A DNA stretch of 64,000 nt from Oscillospiraceae bacterium (GCA_902762875.1 CACWPS010000002.1:81296-145295); one strand, 5' to 3'; positions 8,753 to 17,925 are shown, counted from the stretch's first letter. Program-made: numbers and translations. The notes: generated by a model not told the origin, from the sequence alone.

Positions 8753-10944
8753 TACTGATTTATCCTTTCAATACTGAACACGCCCTTTAGCTTTTCAAGG
8801 CGTGAAATAATGCTCCTTAAATGCTCCACGCTCTCCACCGAGATTGTAAGCACCACAATACAGTTGCCGCTCTTTGTAGGCCTTGCGGTAACGCTGTGGG
8901 CGGTAACCCGCATATTGTAAACCGTGTTCATAACATCAAGCAAAATTCCGTCACGGTCAATAGCCGCAATTTGAAGGGTTGATATAAAGGAATCGGTCTT
9001 TGTGCCGTCCCAATGGGCGGGAATCCAGCGCTCCGGCTCGGCGGAATCGGCAATATTAACAGGTACATTCGGGCAGTCCCGCTTGTGAATGGAAACCCCG
9101 TGCCCCCTTGTGATAAAGCCTATTATATCGTCCCCCGGAAGCGGAGTACAGCACTTTGAAAGCTTGATAAGGCAGTTATCAATGCCGTCTACAATAACCC
9201 CGTCAGAGGATTTAGTTGACTTGGTTTGGGCAATAGGCACAACCTCGGGGGGGCTTGCCGCCGCATGCTTTTTGTTGTACTCCTCTTTAATGCGGGGCAT
9301 TATTTTTGAAAGCAGTACCCCGCCGTAACCGATAGCCGCAAAAAACTCCTCTGCATTTGCAAATTTCTGCCTTTTAGCTATCTCGTCAATAAACTCGGCG
9401 TACTCTTCATCTGTCATATCTATGCCCGCACGGCGGAATTCCTTTTCCATTTCAAGCTTGCCTGCGGCAATATTCTCGGTACGCTTTTCCTTTTTAAACC
9501 AGGAACGAATCTTTGACTTTGCCTGAGAGGTAACCGCAATATTAAGCCAGTCACGGCTGGGTCCGTGACCCGCCTGATTAGTGGTTAAAATCTCAATAAC
9601 CTCGCCTGTTTTAACCTGATGGTTAATAGGCACAATCTTGCCGTCCACCTTTGCGCCCACCATTCTCGTGCCTACGGCAGAGTGAATGGCAAAGGCGAAA
9701 TCCACAACCGTAGCCCCCATAGGCAGATTTATAACATCGCCCCTCGGGGTAACCGCAAAAACATCCTCCTGCGACAGGTCTACCTTAATGCTCCTTACAA
9801 GGTCGGAAGCGTCGGTTGACGCCGCCTGGGAATCAAGAATCTGTCTAATCCAGGCGAGCCTGTCCTCCATTTTTTTGTTATTATCGGTTATTCCCTCTTT
9901 GTATTTCCAGTGTGCCGCAATACCGAACTCGGCGGTATGGTGCATTTCAAAGGTGCGAATCTGTATCTCAAAGGGTATCCCCGCACGGCTTATAACCGTG
10001 GTGTGGAGCGACTGGTACATATTCGGCTTCGGTGTAGAAATATAGTCCTTAAACCTATTTGGAATAGGTCTGAACATATCGTGCATAATGCCTAATATAT
10101 TGTAGCAGTTAGCCACCGTATCGGTTATAATTCTAATTGCGTAAATATCGTAAATCTCGTCAAAATCCTTGCCCTGAACATACATTTTACGGTATATTCC
10201 GTGAATAGACTTAACCCTGCTCTGAAACGCCATTTCTACGCCCGGCATAGCCTCTTTAAGCCGTTCCTCTATATTGGCTTTTATTTCCTTTAAAATCTGC
10301 TCTCGGTGCTGTTTGCGGTGGGAGAGCAAATTTTCAATTTCCTTATAAGCTACAGGGTCAAGGTGCTTAATCGCAAGGTCTTCAAGCTCCTCCTTTACGG
10401 GGCGGATACCTAAGCGGTGGGCAATCGGGGCGTAAATTTCCAGCGTTTCAAGGGATTTATCACGCTGTTTCTGCTCGGGCATAGCGTCAATCGTGCGCAT
10501 ATTATGCAGTCTGTCCGCCAGCTTAATAATAATAACCCGTATATCCTGACCCATCGCTATGAGCATTTTTCTAAGGCTTTCCGCCTGCTGCTGCTCCTTG
10601 GTGGTGAAATTAAGTCTTCCTATCTTTGTAACCCCGTCCACAAGCAATGCCACATCGTCGCCGAAGTCCCGTTTTATGTCCTCAACCGTGGTGTCGGTAT
10701 CCTCTACAACATCGTGCAGAAGCGCTGCGGCTATAGATTCGCTGTCCATTCCGAGGGTAACGATAATAAGCGCCACATTTAAGGGGTGGATATAGTAATC
10801 CTCATTGGTGCACCTTTTCTGCCCCTCGTGCTTTAAGACGCAAAACTCAAAGGCCTTTCTTACCAAATCATAGTTATAATTGCCGCCGAATTCCTGCATT
10901 TGCTTATATAATTTTTCATAATCTCTTTCCTGTTCGGGCTTCAT
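8752..10944 (-). CDS. relA: Bifunctional (p)ppGpp synthetase/hydrolase
   Basis: The 730-residue protein has all Rel domains in order: HD hydrolase (HPLNVALI and LLHDVVEDTD, about 52-87), synthetase (IYDIYAIRII, KDYISTPKPNMYQSLHTTVI, about 260-320), TGS (AVTPRGDVINLPMGATVVDF, about 395), a zinc-finger/RIS region (CLIKLSKCCTPLPGD) and a C-terminal ACT domain. The intact HD and ED motifs in the hydrolase half and the synthetase motif point to the bifunctional Gram-positive Rel. It mediates the stringent response. It overlaps recJ by 4 bp. Confidence 0.96.
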   Translation of the reverse strand: MKPEQERDYEKLYKQMQEFGGNYNYDLVRKAFEFCVLKHEGQKRCTNEDYYIHPLNVALIIVTLGMDSESIAAALLHDVVEDTDTTVEDIKRDFGDDVALLVDGVTKIGRLNFTTKEQQQAESLRKMLIAMGQDIRVIIIKLADRLHNMRTIDAMPEQKQRDKSLETLEIYAPIAHRLGIRPVKEELEDLAIKHLDPVAYKEIENLLSHRKQHREQILKEIKANIEERLKEAMPGVEMAFQSRVKSIHGIYRKMYVQGKDFDEIYDIYAIRIITDTVANCYNILGIMHDMFRPIPNRFKDYISTPKPNMYQSLHTTVISRAGIPFEIQIRTFEMHHTAEFGIAAHWKYKEGITDNNKKMEDRLAWIRQILDSQAASTDASDLVRSIKVDLSQEDVFAVTPRGDVINLPMGATVVDFAFAIHSAVGTRMVGAKVDGKIVPINHQVKTGEVIEILTTNQAGHGPSRDWLNIAVTSQAKSKIRSWFKKEKRTENIAAGKLEMEKEFRRAGIDMTDEEYAEFIDEIAKRQKFANAEEFFAAIGYGGVLLSKIMPRIKEEYNKKHAAASPPEVVPIAQTKSTKSSDGVIVDGIDNCLIKLSKCCTPLPGDDIIGFITRGHGVSIHKRDCPNVPVNIADSAEPERWIPAHWDGTKTDSFISTLQIAAIDRDGILLDVMNTVYNMRVTAHSVTARPTKSGNCIVVLTISVESVEHLRSIISRLEKLKGVFSIERINQ

Positions 10945-12959
10945 ACCGTTTCCCTCCTTTCAAGTAAAGCTCTGTAAATCGCCGAGTTTGTAAGCTCGGT
11001 TTTGGTATGTACTCCCGTACTTCTGTAAATTCCCCCGCTGTCCTTAATTATAAGCCCTAATTCGGTCAGCGTCATAAGAGATATTGAGGTTTTAGCATAT
11101 CCCACCGAATTTAGGTGGACATATTTAATTCTTTCCTCTGAGGCGGGCGATGCAGTTATGTATTTATATATTATGCCAATTTCCGCTCTTGATGGGAGAA
11201 GCAGGTTTACATCAAATTCTCTGCCCGCCATATAGCTATTAAGACTGTCAATTTCCCTGAACAGCCGCTCATCATCAGTACCGCTCATTCTAAGCGCCTT
11301 TACCTGAACAGAAAGGTTTAATTCCCCGTTATAAAGGGTAGTATCCACCGTTACGGCGGCGTCTAAAATATCGCCCTCACTAAAGCAGAAGCGTTCCTTA
11401 GTCATTCCGAAAAGCAGGGCCTGAAAGGAATTTTCACCCTTTGAAAACAAAAGCCTTAAATGCTTGCCGCCGCCTATAGGGGTGATTCTTACAAGGGTTA
11501 CGCCGTATACCCCGAAAAGCGGGGTGGGGTTGCCGTGGCCGAAGGGCTCCAAGTCCTTTAAGGCCTCGGCTAAATCAAGGCTTAATGCCGAGGGATTAAG
11601 CCTACAGTCAAGCTTAAGCACAGGCGGCACATATTCCTGCCCCGCCGCATATTCATTTATTTTTTGCCTGAACAGCTCTATATTTTCGGATTTAAGGCTT
11701 ACCCCTGCGGCAAGCTCATGACCGCCGAATTTAAGTAGAGTGTCCGAGGAATATTTTATCGCATTATAAAGCGAAAAGCCCTCTATACTTCTGCCCGAGC
11801 CGCTTGCAGTTTCCCCGTTTTTAGAGATTACAACAGAGGGACAGCCGTACCGCTCGGTTATTCTTGAGGCCACAATTCCCACCACACCGTTATGCCAGTT
11901 TTCACCGTCCACAACGATAACGCGGTCGTATTTATACCCCTTTTCCTCAATTATTTCCACAGCAATAGCGAAAATTTCCTTTTCTATGCGCTGGCGTTCG
12001 GCATTTGCATCGTCAATTTCCCCTGCAATGCCTAAAGCCTTTAGCATATTGTCACAAAGGAGTAGCTCCACCGCCCGCTTTGCGCTGCCCATTCTGCCTG
12101 CGGCATTAATACGGGGGGCTATTCCAAAGGAAATTCTCCCCGCATTTACCGAATCAGCGGAAATCCCCGCCACATTAAGAATAGCCGAAAGCCCCGTCGC
12201 AGGTGCGGTTTTAAGCTTTTCTACCCCGTATTTTACAATCCCGCGGTTCTCAAAGGTCAAGGGCATAACATCAGCCGAAACCGCCACGCTTAAAAGGTCT
12301 GCAAAATAGGGCAAAAGCTCCTCGGGCTCCTTGTCTTCCATAACGCATATAAGCTTAAAGGCAACCTCTGCTCCGCAAATTTCCTTAAATTCCGAGGGGC
12401 AGTCAGATCTGTGGGGATCAACCACCGCATCTGCCTCGGGCAAAGTATCGGGCGGCAAATGGTGGTCGGTCACCACAACCGAAATACCAAGTTCCTTTGC
12501 AAGCTTTATTTCATTATGGCAGGCAATGCCGTTATCCACCGTGATTAAAAGACCTACACCGTCTTCCTTGAGCTTTTTAACGGCATCGCAGTTCATACCG
12601 TAGCCCTCGTCAAAGCGGTCGGGTATATAGTATGTGCAATCCGCTCCCCTGCCTGAAAGATAGCCGTACATAATAGCGGTGGCAGTTACGCCGTCACAGT
12701 CATAATCCCCGAAAACCGCAATTTTAGTACCCTTTTCAACTTCGGCGTTTATTATCTCTGCCGCACTTTCGATATCCGCAAGATTTCGGGGGTCTTCAAA
12801 ATACGGCTCGTCGGACAAAAACTCCTCAAGGGCGGCGGGGTCGGTATATCCCCTTGCAGAGGCGATAAGCGCAATTATCGGGTCAACATCGCACTCTTCT
12901 GCCAGTTCCTTCGCAAGAGCCTTATCAAAATCCGCAACCTGCCATTTCTTCATACCCAT
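10941..12959 (-). CDS. recJ: Single-stranded-DNA-specific exonuclease RecJ
   Basis: The product of about 672 residues carries the DHH phosphoesterase motifs IAVFGDYDCDGVTATAIMYG (motif I), LITVDNGIACHNEI, VVTDHHLPPDTLPEADAVVD (DHH) and later FGGHELAAGVSL (DHHA1 GGH), then an OB-fold region. RecJ is the 5'-3' ssDNA exonuclease of RecF recombination and mismatch repair. Three starts are possible (GTG 12968, ATG 12959, ATG 12953). ATG 12959 is best spaced from an AGGGCGGTG sequence. The roughly 80-residue C-terminal tail is variable in Clostridia. Confidence 0.94.
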   Translation of the reverse strand: MGMKKWQVADFDKALAKELAEECDVDPIIALIASARGYTDPAALEEFLSDEPYFEDPRNLADIESAAEIINAEVEKGTKIAVFGDYDCDGVTATAIMYGYLSGRGADCTYYIPDRFDEGYGMNCDAVKKLKEDGVGLLITVDNGIACHNEIKLAKELGISVVVTDHHLPPDTLPEADAVVDPHRSDCPSEFKEICGAEVAFKLICVMEDKEPEELLPYFADLLSVAVSADVMPLTFENRGIVKYGVEKLKTAPATGLSAILNVAGISADSVNAGRISFGIAPRINAAGRMGSAKRAVELLLCDNMLKALGIAGEIDDANAERQRIEKEIFAIAVEIIEEKGYKYDRVIVVDGENWHNGVVGIVASRITERYGCPSVVISKNGETASGSGRSIEGFSLYNAIKYSSDTLLKFGGHELAAGVSLKSENIELFRQKINEYAAGQEYVPPVLKLDCRLNPSALSLDLAEALKDLEPFGHGNPTPLFGVYGVTLVRITPIGGGKHLRLLFSKGENSFQALLFGMTKERFCFSEGDILDAAVTVDTTLYNGELNLSVQVKALRMSGTDDERLFREIDSLNSYMAGREFDVNLLLPSRAEIGIIYKYITASPASEERIKYVHLNSVGYAKTSISLMTLTELGLIIKDSGGIYRSTGVHTKTELTNSAIYRALLERRETV

Positions 12960-13026
12960 ACGCTTCACCGCCCTTTAATTCTATATTATATCTATTATAT
13001 TATACTTTCCTTTCATAATCAACTGC

Positions 13027-13073
13027 AATTTTGAAAAGAAATTAAAAACAAATTTTGAAAAGAAATTAAAAAC
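13027..13073. repeat. Two tandem 23-bp AT-rich repeats
   Basis: The 23-base unit beginning AATTTTGAAAAGAAATTAAA occurs twice, separated by one base, in the divergent region between recJ and the AEC transporter. It sits just upstream of the plus-strand promoter and could bind a regulator or be slippage-prone sequence. Confidence 0.8.
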
Positions 13074-13087
13074 CGCCTTAGATATGC

Positions 13088-13117
13088 TTGAAAAGCGTAT
13101 CTGTGTTGTGCTATAAT
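13088..13117 (+). promoter_or_regulatory. Sigma-A-type promoter for AEC transporter
   Basis: TTGAAA (13088-13093) and a perfect TATAAT (13112-13117) are separated by 18 bp, about 33 bp upstream of the ATG at 13151. Confidence 0.7.
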
Positions 13118-13150
13118 CAAACAAAACAACATAATAGTGAGGAGATTAAA

Positions 13151-14074
13151 ATGCAGGTTTTTTCGGCAACACTCAATCAAATGCTGGTGCTGTTTATATT
13201 TATGGCGCTGGGCTTTATGTTAAACAAAAAAGGTCTCTTACCGCAAGATGGCTCCACGGTGCTCTCTAAGCTTGAAACCTATCTTTTTGTACCCTGTCTT
13301 GTTTTCTCGGTATTTTTTAAATACTGTACGGTGGAGAATTTCAAGCAAAAATCGGTTTACATACTGTACGGAACGGCTGTAATGGCAGTCTCTCTTATTA
13401 TCGGTATTTTTTTGGCAAGGCTCTTTGCAAAGGACGGCTATCTTCGCAAAATATATACATATTCCTTTGCGGTTGCTAATTTCAGCTTTATGGGTAATGC
13501 GGTAGTGCTCGGCGTATTCGGCGAGGAAATCCTTTTTGATTATATGATTTTCACCCTTCCCCTTAACCTCTATGTCTACTCCATAGGCACAGCCTCACTT
13601 ATACCAAGCGATAAGGGAGGAAAAGTAAGCCTTAAAACCTTTGTAAACCCGATTTTTATTTCCTTAATTTTGGGGGCGGTTTGCGGGCTTTGCTCGGTTC
13701 AGCTGCCTAAATTCATAACCTCTGCAATTTCCTCGGCGGGGGCTTGTATGTCACCCCTCGCAATGCTGCTTACGGGCTTTGTTATAGGCGGCTACAGCCT
13801 TAAAAAGCTGGCGAGCGACAAAAAGGTATACTTAGCCTCGGTTATTCGCCTTATAATTCTCCCCTCTTTGTTTATGCTCGTTTTACTGGCCATGAAAACC
13901 GATAATGCGATTATCCGTGCGGCGCTTTGCGCTACCGCTATGCCGCTGGGGCTTAACACGGTGGTATTCCCCGCCGCTTACGGTGGAGACACTACTCCCG
14001 GTGCCTCAATGGCGCTAATCTCTCATTTAATTTCAATTATCACAATCCCCGTAATGTTTGCGATTTTCTTATAA
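13151..14074 (+). CDS. AEC family transporter (auxin efflux carrier-like)
   Basis: The 307-residue membrane protein has about ten hydrophobic helices and begins MQVFSATLNQMLVLFIFMAL, with NKKGLLPQDGSTVLSKLETYL, SYSFAVANFSFMGNAV-like and ATAMPLGLNT blocks typical of the AEC family. Members export or take up small organic acids such as malate; the substrate cannot be read from the sequence. GAGGAG lies 5 bases before the ATG at 13151, which is preferred over the upstream in-frame codon that falls in the promoter. It is monocistronic. Confidence 0.88.
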   Translation: MQVFSATLNQMLVLFIFMALGFMLNKKGLLPQDGSTVLSKLETYLFVPCLVFSVFFKYCTVENFKQKSVYILYGTAVMAVSLIIGIFLARLFAKDGYLRKIYTYSFAVANFSFMGNAVVLGVFGEEILFDYMIFTLPLNLYVYSIGTASLIPSDKGGKVSLKTFVNPIFISLILGAVCGLCSVQLPKFITSAISSAGACMSPLAMLLTGFVIGGYSLKKLASDKKVYLASVIRLIILPSLFMLVLLAMKTDNAIIRAALCATAMPLGLNTVVFPAAYGGDTTPGASMALISHLISIITIPVMFAIFL

Positions 14075-14172
14075 AAATTTCTCGATACATCTGCCGACTG
14101 ATGAAATCTATATATGTTCTATCCGTCCTTCAAAAATCATATTTTAAAAACAGTAGCGACTGGAGTGATAAT

Positions 14173-14346
14173 GTGATTTTTAAGAAAAAAATTGCGGTGA
14201 TTTTGGCGGTTGTTTTGTCCCTTGCGATACTTAGCACCGCAGTAGCAAAGGGATATGAATATATCGCCGTCGGCGGTACTGTGACCGAACAGCGGACAAT
14301 AATCCTCGATGCAGGCCACGGCGGGTTAACTAATACTATAGATTAG
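14173..14346 (+). pseudogene. cwlD: cwlD 5' segment (N-acetylmuramoyl-L-alanine amidase), interrupted by element
   Basis: A GTG start with GGAG seven bases upstream begins an IFKKKIAVILAVVLSLAILS signal-anchor helix, then the secreted amidase start TIILDAGHGG. There the host sequence stops and seven element-encoded codons (LTNTID and TAG) end the frame. The rest of the gene, starting inside the same HGG codons, lies at 33751-34321. CwlD is the mother-cell/forespore amidase that, with PdaA, makes muramic-delta-lactam in spore cortex so that germination enzymes recognise it. As it stands the fragment lacks almost the whole Amidase_3 domain and cannot be functional. Precise excision would restore it. 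Confidence 0.93.
14312..14327. mobile_element. attL core of the cwlD element
   Basis: CAGGCCACGGCGGGTT lies here and CAGCCCACGGCGGGTT at 33747-33762, a 16-bp match with one mismatch that contains an identical 12-bp core CCACGGCGGGTT. The core encodes the H-G-G of the amidase motif. On the element side it is followed by GTTAACTAATACTATAG (overlapping the core end), the mirror of an arm at the other end. Confidence 0.9.
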
Positions 14347-14383
14347 GTCCAAAACTGCCGTGAAAATTCAATAAAAAACCTTA

Positions 14384-14410
14384 GAAAACCCGCATAAACA
14401 GCGGGTTTTC
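14384..14410. terminator. Hairpin terminator at element left end
   Basis: GAAAACCCGC and GCGGGTTTTC form a perfect 10-bp stem with loop ATAAACA. A and T tracts on both sides mean it can work in either direction, insulating the element from cwlD transcription. Confidence 0.65.
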
Positions 14411-14522
14411 GCCATTTTATGACAATTTAACTAAGGGAAGTGAATTTAACCTACAAATTTCTAAATTTTAATGCAATGCAGGTTAAAATATGGTATAATA
14501 TTTTATAGTAGGTGACGAGATA

Positions 14523-14756
14523 ATGGATAAAGCTATGAAACGAAAGCAAGATTTATTTAAACTTTGTAACGGTATGGATGAACTTAATATAAATATAAAA
14601 GAGAAATGTCTTTCTTTTTCTGAAGCAATGCTTTCAATTGAGGGAATGAAGGTTAGCAATGAGGTTACACTTGCTCTTGAAGAATGGAAAGAAGGTAAAG
14701 CAACTTATTTATCAATTTTCGAATCAACACTTCAAAGATACGGGTTTAACACATAA
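14523..14756 (+). CDS. Small hypothetical protein upstream of HipA-like kinase
   Basis: The 77-residue, mostly helical, charged protein (MDKAMKRKQDLFKLCNGMDE...) is preceded by an extended -10 (TGGTATAAT, 14491-14499) and GGTGA. I recognise no domain. It lies 75 bp before a kinase gene that has its own promoter, so a toxin-antitoxin relationship is possible but is not shown by the sequence. No HTH is visible, unlike the usual HipB partner. Confidence 0.6.
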   Translation: MDKAMKRKQDLFKLCNGMDELNINIKEKCLSFSEAMLSIEGMKVSNEVTLALEEWKEGKATYLSIFESTLQRYGFNT

Positions 14757-14771
14757 TTAAATGCTTAACAG

Positions 14772-14800
14772 TTGAATTTTAAAATAGAATCGTGTATAAT
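14772..14800 (+). promoter_or_regulatory. Sigma-A promoter of HipA-like kinase
   Basis: TTGAAT (14772-14777), 17-bp spacer and TATAAT (14795-14800) lie 31 bp upstream of the kinase ATG, which has an AGGAG ribosome-binding site. Confidence 0.75.
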
Positions 14801-14831
14801 ATATTAAAAACAAAGAAAGGAGAAAAAGTTT

Positions 14832-15866
14832 ATGAAGGATTTTGAGATTTTAAGCCGTGATACAGTTGTCGCTGTTTGGAAAGATAACGAGCTTAAAGTG
14901 TTGAACAGCGATTTATTGCCTTTATATTTAAAGCGTGTAAACGATGCTAAATCTTGGCTTGAAACAAGGGCTATTGACTCACACAGAGCAAACTCTAGAC
15001 TTCTCAAAAAGGCATTGCGACTTGCTGAGAAAGACGATGTTTCAACTGTGCTTCACGTTAACGCCGCAACTATTACCGACACATATTGGGTGCGCGCTAT
15101 CGGCAGTGATTTGAAATATGAAGATGTTCGCTTTAATAAAGACTATTTCTCCAATCTGGCACTAAGAGGACTTTATTCAAGCTTTAATTCTGCCGCAAAG
15201 CGTAAGGATACAAAAACACCGGAGCTGACCAATATCGGTAGCTTTGAAAAGTGCTGGAAGCTCAAAGACGGAAAATGGTGGATTTATAAATCTGCTAACC
15301 AAAAGGAGCAGTTTTCGGAGCTTTTTGTATATGAATTAGGTAAATCCCTTGGAATGAATATGGCTCATTACGAAAAGGGTGACAAATGCGTTAAGTCGCT
15401 TGATTTTACCGATTCGGCAAAGGTCATATTTGAACCGGCTTCATCCTTTATGGGTGACGAGGAAGATTATATTAAAGTAGTTGAAAAGTTAAAAGAACTT
15501 TGTCCTAAAGCGATTCCTGACTATATTAAGATGATTTTCCTTGATACCATAACTGCTAACCCTGATAGACACACCGGAAACTTCGGTTTAATGCGTGATG
15601 CTAAAAGCGGTGAACTGTTAGGACTCGCACCTAACTTTGATAACAATATGGCGCTTATTGCCCGCGGATATCCTACAAGCAAATCCGCAAATGACCTTTT
15701 AATAACACTCTTTAATGAACTAATGGAAAAACATCCTGAATATAAAGAATACTTGCAAAAAGTCACAGAGCAAATGATTAAAAAAGTCATTAGCAAACTT
15801 AATATGAAAGTGAAATCTCAGGTAATTGTTGATTTTGTAATCAATCGTTATCAAGCAATTAAATAA
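14832..15866 (+). CDS. HipA-like kinase-domain protein
   Basis: The 344-residue protein has the HipA-type catalytic loop TANPDRHTGNFGLM at residues 241-254 (D245 and N250 as catalytic Asp and metal-binding Asn) and the DFG-equivalent APNFDNN at 266-272. WWIYKSANQKEQFSELFVYE around 149-168 supplies the ATP-binding region with its lysine. HipA-family kinases phosphorylate targets such as glutamyl-tRNA synthetase and act as toxins; CtkA-like relatives are effectors. The N-terminal 100 residues do not look like the usual HipA N-subdomain. A terminator follows at once, so the gene stands alone with its own promoter. Confidence 0.8.
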   Translation: MKDFEILSRDTVVAVWKDNELKVLNSDLLPLYLKRVNDAKSWLETRAIDSHRANSRLLKKALRLAEKDDVSTVLHVNAATITDTYWVRAIGSDLKYEDVRFNKDYFSNLALRGLYSSFNSAAKRKDTKTPELTNIGSFEKCWKLKDGKWWIYKSANQKEQFSELFVYELGKSLGMNMAHYEKGDKCVKSLDFTDSAKVIFEPASSFMGDEEDYIKVVEKLKELCPKAIPDYIKMIFLDTITANPDRHTGNFGLMRDAKSGELLGLAPNFDNNMALIARGYPTSKSANDLLITLFNELMEKHPEYKEYLQKVTEQMIKKVISKLNMKVKSQVIVDFVINRYQAIK

Positions 15867-15872
15867 ATGACA

Positions 15873-15915
15873 AAAACCCTTGTAGCAGATAACATTCGCT
15901 ACAAGGGTTTTTTGT
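15873..15915 (+). terminator. Terminator after HipA-like gene
   Basis: AAAACCCTTGTAGC and GCTACAAGGGTTTT form a 14-bp perfect stem with a short A+T loop, followed by TTTTGTTT. Confidence 0.85.
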
Positions 15916-16046
15916 TTATGCTTTAGAAGAAAATGAAGTTAAAATTGATTATGACAAAACTTTATGCAAATCTTTTTTATAGAACCAAAGTAATGACTTT
16001 TTAAAGTTTTGTATGTTTAATTTAAAGGCTTCAAATAATTACATTT

Positions 16047-16778
16047 CTACAACCGAACTACAAAAGGAAAATATGGTGTACTACGAGGTTTTTCGATTTG
16101 AGGGTTTTGGTTATTATTGCTTTTTTCCCTTGTAGCGACACACGCTTGGTTGTGGATGCTTACTATGCTTTGGAATGATTTTGAAAAAGTTGGTTGTGCG
16201 GCCCATTTTCGTGCACACTGTAACAGAGAATAACTATAGTATCCGCCTTTTCTACTATCGTCTCCAGCGGTTTCGTTTAAATCGCATGCATATGCAACGA
16301 CTGTTCCATCTGGACAAGCAGCAAGTAACTCTTCGTAATATTTTCGTGCTGCAATGCCGTTCATATCTCTTTTTTCTATTAGTGAAGAAAATTCATGTAT
16401 TAGGCTTTCATTAATAGATTCAGCGTTTTTTCTGCAACAATCTAAAATAATGGTTCTTTTCTTAGCATCATTATTTAATAAATGTGCATAAATTTCACAA
16501 TCTTTTTTTAACTCTATTATTGTTTCACCTTTATATGAACAACCGTGTCCACAAAAAACAATGATTGAATAATCAATATTTTTTAATAAATTCAAATGAA
16601 TTTCAAGCAAAATTGATGAAGGTTTATTTAAACATTCAATCTCACTTTCATACCAATAACCACCTTGTGGAGACATTAAAAAATTCTTATAATTGACAAC
16701 ATCTTTATTTACTCCTTCACAATAGTTTTCAGAACCTATTTCACCCGGATTAGATATTATTAAAGCTTTTCTAGTCAT
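16047..16778 (-). CDS. Caspase-like (peptidase C14) protein
   Basis: The 243-residue protein opens with a strand TRKALIISNPGE, has the catalytic histidine in IIVFCGHG (H78), and the catalytic cysteine in IILDCCRKN (C114/C115, the second most likely catalytic). A later segment GTVVAYACDLNETAGDD resembles the S1-pocket strand of bacterial caspases. It is a single-domain protease with no obvious sensor domain. AAGGAG lies before the ATG at 16778, which overlaps the end of the upstream membrane-protein gene by 8 bp, so the two are translationally coupled. Bacterial caspases often act in abortive-infection systems; here that role is inferred from context. Confidence 0.8.
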   Translation of the reverse strand: MTRKALIISNPGEIGSENYCEGVNKDVVNYKNFLMSPQGGYWYESEIECLNKPSSILLEIHLNLLKNIDYSIIVFCGHGCSYKGETIIELKKDCEIYAHLLNNDAKKRTIILDCCRKNAESINESLIHEFSSLIEKRDMNGIAARKYYEELLAACPDGTVVAYACDLNETAGDDSRKGGYYSYSLLQCARKWAAQPTFSKSFQSIVSIHNQACVATREKSNNNQNPQIEKPRSTPYFPFVVRL

Positions 16779-17628
16779 TGCAACAGTTCTCCTTATATTC
16801 TTTATTTTCAAAATTACTAATAATTGATGGTACTAAGCGCTCGCTAAAACCCGCTATAATACATATAAGTATCAAGCAGTATTGAGAATTTTCTTCTGAA
16901 TGGAAATTTGCAAAAATTAAATCTAAATTATATAAATATATAACTACAAAACCACTAATAACACTTGCGAACATTCGTGATAGAATTTCAAGGAAATTAA
17001 GAAATCTTCCTGATTCGCAATCATAACATTTTTTACCGCTTTTTTGAATTATTGAAAGTGTTGCTCCAATAGTTCCTAAAACAGAATACCCTAGGGTATC
17101 AATAACTTCAGTGGATATTCCTAAAAAATTAGATATAACCAAATAGTTTTGTTTGGCAAACCCAGCTATTAATAAAATAACAAATAAAATTATGAAGCAA
17201 AACTCTAATTGCCATTTTCGGGTTATTTCACAATTTCTATTGTTTAAGTATTGCTCTGCAGCGAGGATATGTTTATCTGCCTCACAAAATTCGTTTTCTA
17301 ATACTAAAACAACCGCTTCTGCCAACATATAATTGAATTCTTTATATTGTTTTTTAGACAAACAGCGGGCTATTGGCTGGTGCTGCAATAAACCTATTTT
17401 TGAAATATATGTATTAATATCATTTTTATTATCTGTGTCATATTTTTCTGTTGTTTCCCAATCAAACTCATTTTCACTATCAAGCCATACTATATATCTT
17501 TCACTACTGTATCGGACCAAAGTGTTAACGTTATCTACCGATATGTCAGAAAAATTTTTTAATATTTCAAGAATTTCTGTGCGTCGTATGTTGTTCTTGT
17601 TTATAATCCGTATGTTTCCTATATCCAT
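16771..17628 (-). CDS. Four-helix membrane protein coupled to the caspase-like gene
   Basis: The 285-residue protein has a soluble N-terminal half (about 1-138) and four hydrophobic segments: LEFCFIILFVILLIAGFA (near 145), LGYSVLGTIGATLSII (near 183), MFASVISGFVVIYLY (near 220) and YCLILICIIAGF (near 250). The last is followed by SERLVPSII. The G-F-S-E-R pattern recurs in uncharacterised bacterial membrane proteins. It has its own consensus promoter and an AGGAGG site, and overlaps the protease start by 8 bp. It could anchor, sense for, or be the substrate of the caspase-like protein. I do not assign a function. Confidence 0.75.
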   Translation of the reverse strand: MDIGNIRIINKNNIRRTEILEILKNFSDISVDNVNTLVRYSSERYIVWLDSENEFDWETTEKYDTDNKNDINTYISKIGLLQHQPIARCLSKKQYKEFNYMLAEAVVLVLENEFCEADKHILAAEQYLNNRNCEITRKWQLEFCFIILFVILLIAGFAKQNYLVISNFLGISTEVIDTLGYSVLGTIGATLSIIQKSGKKCYDCESGRFLNFLEILSRMFASVISGFVVIYLYNLDLIFANFHSEENSQYCLILICIIAGFSERLVPSIISNFENKEYKENCCND

Positions 17629-17657
17629 ATTGCCTCCTATAAATTTTACTTTAAAAT

Positions 17658-17686
17658 ATTATACCTTATTTTTCCAAGTAAATCAA
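17658..17686 (-). promoter_or_regulatory. Promoter of membrane protein/caspase-like operon
   Basis: On the minus strand TTGATT (17686-17681), a 17-bp spacer and TATAAT (17663-17658) lie about 30 bp before the ATG at 17628. Confidence 0.75.
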
Positions 17687-17925
17687 TTGTTTTCGACAGG
17701 TTTGGTGTGAATATAAGGATATATAGGATTGCAAAAGACATAATTTTGTGTTGTCATATAAAGAGAGTAATTATAATTGGAAGCAAAAATTAAATATGGT
17801 CTCAGCACAAAGATTGGCGGTGTGGTTTACACTGCATATGTGCTGTATTTTTTCTAGTAAATTAAATGAAATACTCTTAGAACAAACACAAAACAAATGA
17901 TTTTTTTATAAAGTGAATATTAAAT
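17687..17925. other. Gene-free stretch with an imperfect hairpin
   Basis: No gene is seen. On the plus strand CAGCACA (17803-17809) pairs with TGTGCTG (17839-17845), enclosing GTGTggtttACAC, and ATTTTTTC follows, so a small terminator or structured RNA is possible. The remainder is AT-rich without recognisable features. Confidence 0.45.

Noticed and set aside
15521-15796. Open frame antisense to the HipA-like gene
   Set aside because: It has no ribosome-binding site or recognisable domain and is the shadow of strongly supported coding sequence on the other strand.
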